This document shows, piece after piece, positions 58,659 to 64,000 of a stretch of 64,000 nt of DNA. The stretch spans positions 60,058-124,057 of the forward strand of contig NZ_AJTS01000041.1 in assembly GCF_000275725.1 (NCBI RefSeq), in the 5' to 3' direction. A model generated the notes under the pieces. It had not been told where the DNA came from. It did no database searches and saw only the letters and a program-made list of their open reading frames with translations. Position 1 is the first letter of the stretch, and each line of letters opens with the position of its first letter. This stretch comes from Vreelandella stevensii S18214. GTDB lineage: Bacteria > Pseudomonadota > Gammaproteobacteria > Pseudomonadales > Halomonadaceae. Position numbers and translations under genes: made by a program.

Positions 58659-60725
58659 TTACTGGGGTAGCTGAGAAATATCCGCGACTTCGAGGAAAAG
58701 CGCCTGCAGGCTGGCGAGCAGAGCAAGGCGGTTGCGACGCACGGCCTCGTCATCGGCCATGACCATGACCTGATCGAAGAACGTATCGACCGGCTCACGC
58801 AGCGTTGCCAGTGTGTCCAAAGCCTGCTGGTACTCACCGGCGGCAAATAGCGGAGCTACCTGCTGCTGACAGTGGATGACGGCCTCCGCCAGTGTCTGCT
58901 CGGGGCTCTCCTGAAGCAGTGTGGTATCGACTTGTGTGCTGCCATCGTGCGCCTGCTTACTCAGGATATTGGAGACACGCTTGTTGGCAGCCGCCAGAGC
59001 GGTGGCTTCCTCACGCTGGGCAAAGGCTTTGACGGCACGTAACCGACGCGCAAAATCCAGCGGCTTGCTGACGGGACGCGCACGCACGGCCAAGTACATC
59101 TCGGCGGTAATGCCTTCGTCCTGCCCCCAGGCGCGGAAGCGGTCGAGCATGTAGGTCAGCACTTCCTCTACCAGTCCTTCGGCTTTGGGCAGTTGCTGGT
59201 GCTGGTCGACGGCGACCTGCAGCAGTTCACGCAAGTCGAGGTTCAGCTCGCCTTTTACCAGGATATTCAGCACACCAATGGACGCGCGGCGCAGGGCAAA
59301 GGGGTCCTTGGCGCCCGTGGGGCGCTGGCCGATGCCGAAGATGCCCACCAGCGTATCCAGGCGGTCTGCCAGGGCCAGTGCCTGGCCAGTCAGGCTGGCG
59401 GGGATGGCGTCGCTGGCAAAGCGCGGCAGGTACTGCTCTTCCAGTGCCTGGGCTACTTCGGCAGGCTCGCCATCCTGCTCGGCGTAGTAGCGGCCCATGA
59501 TGCCTTGCAGCTCGGGGAACTCGAGTACCATCTCAGTGACCAGGTCGCATTTGGCCAGTGCCACGGCACGCTGAGCGTGGGCGACATCCCCCTGGATGCG
59601 CTCGGCGATGAAGGTAGCAATGGCCGTGCTGCGGCGTGCCTTGTCTGCCAGCGTGCCGAGCTGCTGCTGAAACACGACGCTTTCCAGCTGAGGAATGCGC
59701 GATGCCAGCGTTTTTTTGCGGTCGGTATCGTAGAAGAACGCAGCATCCGCGAGGCGAGGACGGATGACCTTCTCATTGCCGGCAATGACCTGATCAGGGT
59801 CCTGGCTTTCGATGTTGGAAATGGTGATGAACAGCGGCTTGAGCTTGCCGTGGTCATCCAGCAGGTGGAAGTATTTCTGGTTAGCCTTCATGGAGGAGAT
59901 CAGGCACTCGGCGGGCACATCCAAAAAGCGCTCATCGAAGCTGCCGGTCAATGCCACGGGCCACTCGACCAAACCGCTGACCTCGACCAGCAGGTCTTCA
60001 TCGATGACCGCGTTGGCTTCCTGAACTTCTGCCTCGGCCAGCACCTGTTCACGAATACGCTCGCGGCGCTGCTGACGGTCGGCCAGCACGTAGGCGTTTT
60101 CCAGTGCTGCCAGATAATCGTCGGCGTGTTCGAGCTGGATCGCATCCGGGGCGTGGAAGCGATGACCGTAGGTGGTGCGGCTGGCCTGCAGGCCTAGTGC
60201 TTCTGCGGCAATCACTTGCTTGCCATACAGGGCGACCAGCCAGTGTACTGGGCGGGAGAACTCCACTCGAGACGCGCCCCAGCGCATGTTCTTGGGCACC
60301 GGCAGCGATTGAAGCGTCTTGCGAATCATCTCTGGCAGTAGCGCCTGGACACGCTCACCTTGCTGCTGCTCCTGGAAGCCCAGCCAGGTGCCTTTATCGG
60401 TTTCCAGGTGAATCAGCTCATCCACGCTGACGCCACAGGACCGCGCAAAGCCTTCGGCGGCCTTGGTGGGCACGCCATCCTTGAACGCGGCAGCCAGCGC
60501 GGGACCGCGGCGCTCCACTTCACGATCCGGCTGCTTGTCGGCCAACCCCGATACCTGGACGGCCAGGCGACGCGGTGTTGCATAGGCAGTGACGGACTGA
60601 AACGGAACTTCTGCTTCCTGCAGACCTTTTTCAATACCCGCAGCAAACGCATCAGAGAGCGCCTCCAGGGCGGTAGGCGGCAGCTCCTCGGCACCCAGTT
60701 CCAGTAAAAGCGTATCAGCGGCCAT
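58659..60725 (-). CDS. glyS: Glycyl-tRNA synthetase beta subunit
   Basis: A 688-residue subunit (E. coli 689) of the alpha2beta2 enzyme. Features are LLLELGAEELPPTALEALSDAF at the start, EFSRPVHWLVALYG, YGHRFH and DRLDTLVGIFGIGQRPTGAKDPFALRRASIGVLNIL with the HD-like domain, and a C-terminal anticodon-binding-type helix region. Start ATG overlaps the glyQ stop by one base (TAATG), so the subunits are coupled. Confidence 0.97.
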   Translation of the reverse strand: MAADTLLLELGAEELPPTALEALSDAFAAGIEKGLQEAEVPFQSVTAYATPRRLAVQVSGLADKQPDREVERRGPALAAAFKDGVPTKAAEGFARSCGVSVDELIHLETDKGTWLGFQEQQQGERVQALLPEMIRKTLQSLPVPKNMRWGASRVEFSRPVHWLVALYGKQVIAAEALGLQASRTTYGHRFHAPDAIQLEHADDYLAALENAYVLADRQQRRERIREQVLAEAEVQEANAVIDEDLLVEVSGLVEWPVALTGSFDERFLDVPAECLISSMKANQKYFHLLDDHGKLKPLFITISNIESQDPDQVIAGNEKVIRPRLADAAFFYDTDRKKTLASRIPQLESVVFQQQLGTLADKARRSTAIATFIAERIQGDVAHAQRAVALAKCDLVTEMVLEFPELQGIMGRYYAEQDGEPAEVAQALEEQYLPRFASDAIPASLTGQALALADRLDTLVGIFGIGQRPTGAKDPFALRRASIGVLNILVKGELNLDLRELLQVAVDQHQQLPKAEGLVEEVLTYMLDRFRAWGQDEGITAEMYLAVRARPVSKPLDFARRLRAVKAFAQREEATALAAANKRVSNILSKQAHDGSTQVDTTLLQESPEQTLAEAVIHCQQQVAPLFAAGEYQQALDTLATLREPVDTFFDQVMVMADDEAVRRNRLALLASLQALFLEVADISQLPQ

Positions 60726-61684
60726 TATGCGTCTCCCTGGTCGGCTAGCAGTTCGCGGCGCAGGGCTTCGGGCGCCATGGGGAACCCTGCTGCTTTGCGT
60801 GATTCGAAGTAGGCGGTCGCCACGTCACGGGCCATGGTGCGCACGCGCAGGATGAAGCGTTGACGTTCGGTGACCGAAATGGCATGGCGCGCATCCAACA
60901 GGTTGAAGGTGTGCGACGCCTTGAGCACTTGCTCGTAGGCGGGTAGCGGCAGACTGGCGGCCAGCAGTTTGCTGCACTCTTTCTCCTGATGGTCGAAGGC
61001 AGCAAAGAGCTGGTCGACGTCGGCGTGCTCGAAGTTGTAGGCGGACTGCTCCCGCTCGTTTTGCAGGTAAACATCGCCGTAGCTGACCTTGCTGCCGTCC
61101 GGCGCAATGGCCCAGACCAGATCGTAAACGCTATCGACGTTTTGCAGGTACATGGCAATACGCTCGAGGCCGTAGGTCAGCTCGCCGGTAACGGGGTAGC
61201 ATTCGATGCCGCCCGCCTGCTGGAAGTAGGTGAACTGGGTGACTTCCATGCCGTTTAGCCATACTTCCCAGCCTAGGCCCCAGGCCCCGAGCGTGGGGGA
61301 TTCCCAGTTGTCTTCCACGAAGCGAACGTCGTGAACCAGAGGGTCGAGGCCCAGGCGCTTCAATGACCCCAGGTACAGGTCCTGAAGATTGCTGGGGGAG
61401 GGCTTCATCACCACCTGAAACTGGTAGTAGTGCTGCAGGCGATTGGGATTTTCGCCGTAGCGGCCGTCGGTGGGGCGGCGGGAAGGCTGCACATAGGCAG
61501 CGTTCCAGGTTTCGGGGCCAATCGCCCGCAGGAAGGTGGCGGGGTGGAAGGTGCCCGCGCCGACTTCCATATCGAGGGGCTGGAGAATCACACAGCCCTG
61601 TTCTGCCCAGTACTGTTGCAGAGCAAGGATCAAGCCTTGAAAGGTCGACACATCGGGTGTCGATTGGTTTGTCGAGACACTCAT
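60725..61684 (-). CDS. glyQ: Glycyl-tRNA synthetase alpha subunit
   Basis: A 319-residue class II subunit. The start [20 protein letters not shown] at 61684 is preferred; an ATG 30 bases upstream is open, and neither has a strong ribosome site. Signatures are [51 protein letters not shown] and [23 protein letters not shown]. Charges tRNA-Gly with GlyS. Confidence 0.96.
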   Translation of the reverse strand: MSVSTNQSTPDVSTFQGLILALQQYWAEQGCVILQPLDMEVGAGTFHPATFLRAIGPETWNAAYVQPSRRPTDGRYGENPNRLQHYYQFQVVMKPSPSNLQDLYLGSLKRLGLDPLVHDVRFVEDNWESPTLGAWGLGWEVWLNGMEVTQFTYFQQAGGIECYPVTGELTYGLERIAMYLQNVDSVYDLVWAIAPDGSKVSYGDVYLQNEREQSAYNFEHADVDQLFAAFDHQEKECSKLLAASLPLPAYEQVLKASHTFNLLDARHAISVTERQRFILRVRTMARDVATAYFESRKAAGFPMAPEALRRELLADQGDA

Positions 61685-61793
61685 CGCGGAAAGCACCGTT
61701 GGCCATGAATTCATAAGCCGTCAAGTATACAATTACAGGCAGATGGGTTATAGGCACGTTAGCAAAACAGCCGCTTTTGATAAGGAGAACGAG

Positions 61794-62750
61794 ATGATCG
61801 TGGTAACAGGCGGCGCCGGGTTTATCGGCGCCAATATTGTCAAAGCGCTAAATGCTCGTGGCCGTGACGATGTGATGGTGGTCGACGACCTGCGCGATGG
61901 CACCAAATTCGTCAACCTGGCGGACTGCACGCTCGCCGACTACCTGGACAAGGATGATTTCATTGCCCGGGTGAAAGCCGCGCTGCGCGGTGAAACGGTG
62001 GACCTGCCGACCATCGATGCGATTTTCCATGAGGGTGCCTGCTCGGATACCACGGAGTGGGACGGCCACTACATGATGGAGAACAACTTCGAGTACTCCA
62101 AGGTGCTGCTCAACTACTGCGAGAAGCTGGGCATTCCGTTTCTGTACGCCTCGTCAGCGGCCACCTACGGCGGTAGCGACGTGTTCAAGGAAGCCCCTGA
62201 GCACGAGAAACCGCTCAACGTCTATGGCTACTCCAAGCTGCTGTTCGATCAGCACGTGCGTTCGCGCTGGAACGAGCTGACTACCCAGGTAGTAGGTTTC
62301 CGCTACTTCAACGTCTACGGCCCTCGAGAGCAACACAAGGGCAAGATGGCGAGCGTGGCATACCACAACCATCTCCAGATCCGTAACGGCGAAACGCTGA
62401 AACTGTTCGGTGCCTACGGCGGCTATGAGGCGGGCATGCAGAGTCGCGACTTTGTCTACGTCGGCGATGTGGTCGACGTGAACCTCTGGTTCCTGGACAA
62501 CCCCAGCGCGTCGGGCATCTTCAACCTGGGTACGGGCCGTGCCGAACCTTTCAAGGCGATTGGTGAAGCGGTGATCGATTTCTATGGTCAGGGCGAAATC
62601 GACTATATTCCGTTCCCCCAGGAGCTGAAGGGGCGCTACCAGAGCTATACCCGTGCGGACATCGGCCACCTGCGAGCAGCGGGATGTGATGTCGAGTTCA
62701 AGACGGTGGCTCAGGGGGTCAAGGCTTATCTGGAGTGGCTGAATGGCTGA
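61794..62750 (+). CDS. hldD: ADP-L-glycero-D-manno-heptose 6-epimerase
   Basis: A 318-residue extended short-chain reductase. The NAD(P) motif is [12 protein letters not shown] (5-16) and YGYSKLLFD carries the Tyr-Lys pair. [14 protein letters not shown] is the HldD signature. It starts at 61794 after AAGGAG. It epimerises ADP-heptose for LPS core. Its end overlaps waaF by 8 bp. Confidence 0.96.
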   Translation: MIVVTGGAGFIGANIVKALNARGRDDVMVVDDLRDGTKFVNLADCTLADYLDKDDFIARVKAALRGETVDLPTIDAIFHEGACSDTTEWDGHYMMENNFEYSKVLLNYCEKLGIPFLYASSAATYGGSDVFKEAPEHEKPLNVYGYSKLLFDQHVRSRWNELTTQVVGFRYFNVYGPREQHKGKMASVAYHNHLQIRNGETLKLFGAYGGYEAGMQSRDFVYVGDVVDVNLWFLDNPSASGIFNLGTGRAEPFKAIGEAVIDFYGQGEIDYIPFPQELKGRYQSYTRADIGHLRAAGCDVEFKTVAQGVKAYLEWLNG

Positions 62751-63762
62751 CTCTGCCAAGCGGCTTCTGGTGGTCGGCCCCTCCTGGGTCGGCGATATGG
62801 TCATGGCGCAAAGCCTGTTCATGACCTTGAAGGCGCGTACCCCGGGGGCCACGCTGGGCGTGGTGGCCCCGGCCTGGTCGCAGCCGATTCTCGAGCGCAT
62901 GCCCGAAGTCGATGAGGTATTGCCACTGGAGGTCGGCCATGGTGAATTTGGCCTGGCGAGTCGGCGGGAGCTGGCCGCTCGGTTGCGGGGCCGCTTTGAC
63001 CGCGCCATTGTATTGCCACGTTCCTGGAAGGCGGCGCTGGTGCCTTTCATGGCACGGATCCCTGAGCGGGTAGGGTTCCTGGGGGAGCATCGCTACGGGC
63101 TGCTGAAAGAGCGCCGCAAGCTGGATAAACAGGTGCTGGATCAGACCGTCAAGCGCTTTGTCTCGCTGGGACTACCCGTTTCAGAGGCGCAAACTGGCCA
63201 GTTTGCCATTCCCAAGCCCAGGCTCACCATTGACCGTGACAACCTGGTGAATCTGCGGTTGAGCCTCGCGCTCTCTTCCCGCCCAGCAATCGGCATGATG
63301 CCAGGCGCTGAGTATGGGCCGGCCAAGCAGTGGCCGCTGGCCTACTTTCACCAGTTGGCGGCGAAGCTCACCCAGGACGGTTTCGAGGTGCGCGTGCTGG
63401 GCGGAGCAAAGGACCATGAGGCAGGGCAGGCGATCGTGAAGGGGTTGTCGCATGCGCACAATCTGTGCGGGAAAACCCAGCTGGCCGACGCCGTCGATCT
63501 GCTGGCCGATTGCTGCCAGGTAGTGACCAATGATTCTGGCCTGATGCACGTAGCGGCAGCGGTTGGGGTACGTATTCAGGCGCTGTATGGATCGTCGTCT
63601 CCTGCCTATACGCCGCCCCTCACCGAACAGGCGTCCATTCACTACCTGGGGCTCTCCTGCTCGCCATGCTTCGAACGGGTTTGCCCGTTGGGTCATACCA
63701 ACTGTCTCAATGACTTGTCCGTCGAGCGCGTCTATCAGTCGATCTGCGTCGGCCTGCCGTGA
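62743..63762 (+). CDS. waaF: ADP-heptose:LPS heptosyltransferase II
   Basis: A 339-residue GT9 glycosyltransferase. It begins [19 protein letters not shown] and has [27 protein letters not shown] and a C-terminal [27 protein letters not shown] acceptor/donor site. It adds heptose II to the inner core. Overlap with hldD shows operon structure. A small hairpin (GCTGCC AA GGCAGC, 63767-63780) follows. Confidence 0.95.
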   Translation: MADSAKRLLVVGPSWVGDMVMAQSLFMTLKARTPGATLGVVAPAWSQPILERMPEVDEVLPLEVGHGEFGLASRRELAARLRGRFDRAIVLPRSWKAALVPFMARIPERVGFLGEHRYGLLKERRKLDKQVLDQTVKRFVSLGLPVSEAQTGQFAIPKPRLTIDRDNLVNLRLSLALSSRPAIGMMPGAEYGPAKQWPLAYFHQLAAKLTQDGFEVRVLGGAKDHEAGQAIVKGLSHAHNLCGKTQLADAVDLLADCCQVVTNDSGLMHVAAAVGVRIQALYGSSSPAYTPPLTEQASIHYLGLSCSPCFERVCPLGHTNCLNDLSVERVYQSICVGLP

Positions 63763-63782
63763 GGGGGCTGCCAAGGCAGCTG

Positions 63783-64000
63783 TCAGTGCAGGATCTCGAC
63801 TTCTTCGGCTTGATCGGCCGGGGTCTCCATGACCTGCGCCGAGGAACTCTCCTCGGTCTCTCTGCGCTGAGGAGCGAGTCCTTCCCATAGCCGGTGCTGG
63901 AGGGCCGTTTCTTCGCGCAGGCGAGCATTGAGCGTACTCAGCCCGTGGGTTTCCGCCAGGGTCGCGCGGCGGCCCAGCAGGGAGGTGCCAAGGCCTGCAC
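63783..64000 (-). CDS. Unknown protein, C-terminal end, runs off the window
   Basis: A frame open to the right edge on the minus strand, whose last 71 codons read AGLGTSLLGRRATLAETHGLS and then Glu/Gln-rich sequence ending QAEEVEILH, TGA. The helix-forming, acidic tail could be a coiled coil. No domain is recognisable. It converges on waaF with 20 bp between the stops. Confidence 0.5.
   Translation of the reverse strand, partial: AGLGTSLLGRRATLAETHGLSTLNARLREETALQHRLWEGLAPQRRETEESSSAQVMETPADQAEEVEILH

Overview
The window looks like a piece of a Halomonas-type chromosome (Gammaproteobacteria, Halomonadaceae) around the replication origin. This is inferred from the coding style (GC-rich, acidic linkers), an NhaD-type Na+/H+ antiporter, the rpmH|dnaA-dnaN-recF-gyrB order shared with pseudomonads, and chromosomal parAB with parS sites. 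No database search was possible. I see no tRNA, rRNA, insertion sequence or CRISPR array.

Layout. 1-7.9 kb: end of pyrE, trmL, rep, a two-haem cytochrome c5, a GNAT acetyltransferase, a QseB/PmrA-type two-component pair and a CBS-domain protein. 7.9-19.3 kb: cell envelope and ion homeostasis, namely nhaD, glmS-glmU, apbE, uppP, two mgtE paralogues and a CDF metal exporter between them. 19.4-31.0 kb: a leftward block of atpIBEFHAGDC, parB, parA, rsmG and mnmG. 31.0-31.6 kb: an AT-rich gap full of DnaA boxes (oriC candidate 1). 31.6-46.1 kb: a mosaic placed between mnmG and mnmE, which are neighbours in pseudomonads. It holds a polar amino-acid ABC transporter, erpA, argC, a ClC channel, hemJ-thiD, hemL, rdgB-hemW, an OmpA-like lipoprotein, rlmJ and an AAA-ATPase/DUF4276 pair. 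46.2-50.1 kb: leftward mnmE, yidC, rnpA, rpmH. 50.1-50.6 kb: a second AT-rich gap with DnaA boxes (oriC candidate 2 and dnaA promoter). 50.6-57 kb: rightward dnaA, dnaN, recF, gyrB. 57-64 kb: LPS inner-core heptose genes (gmhB, hldD, waaF), a degenerate kinase-like gene, glyQS and an unfinished gene.

How the parts fit. DnaA made at 50.6 kb can act on either DnaA-box cluster. ParA/ParB made at 26.7-28.5 kb would act on four perfect 16-bp parS palindromes at 53.8, 54.4, 57.0 and 58.6 kb, two of them inside recF. NhaD exports Na+, while subunit c of the ATP synthase carries an H+-type Asp site. GlmS/GlmU and UppP feed peptidoglycan and LPS synthesis, and gmhB/hldD/waaF build the LPS core.

Most unusual items: the translationally coupled AAA-ATPase/DUF4276 pair (44.3-46.1 kb), a possible split OLD-like defence module of lower G+C; the four parS sites and two DnaA-box clusters; a roughly 440-nt leader with a 26-codon ORF ahead of mgtE; a 98-residue orphan next to a stretch of 15% G+C; the missing yidD; and a kinase-like protein with a degenerate catalytic loop.
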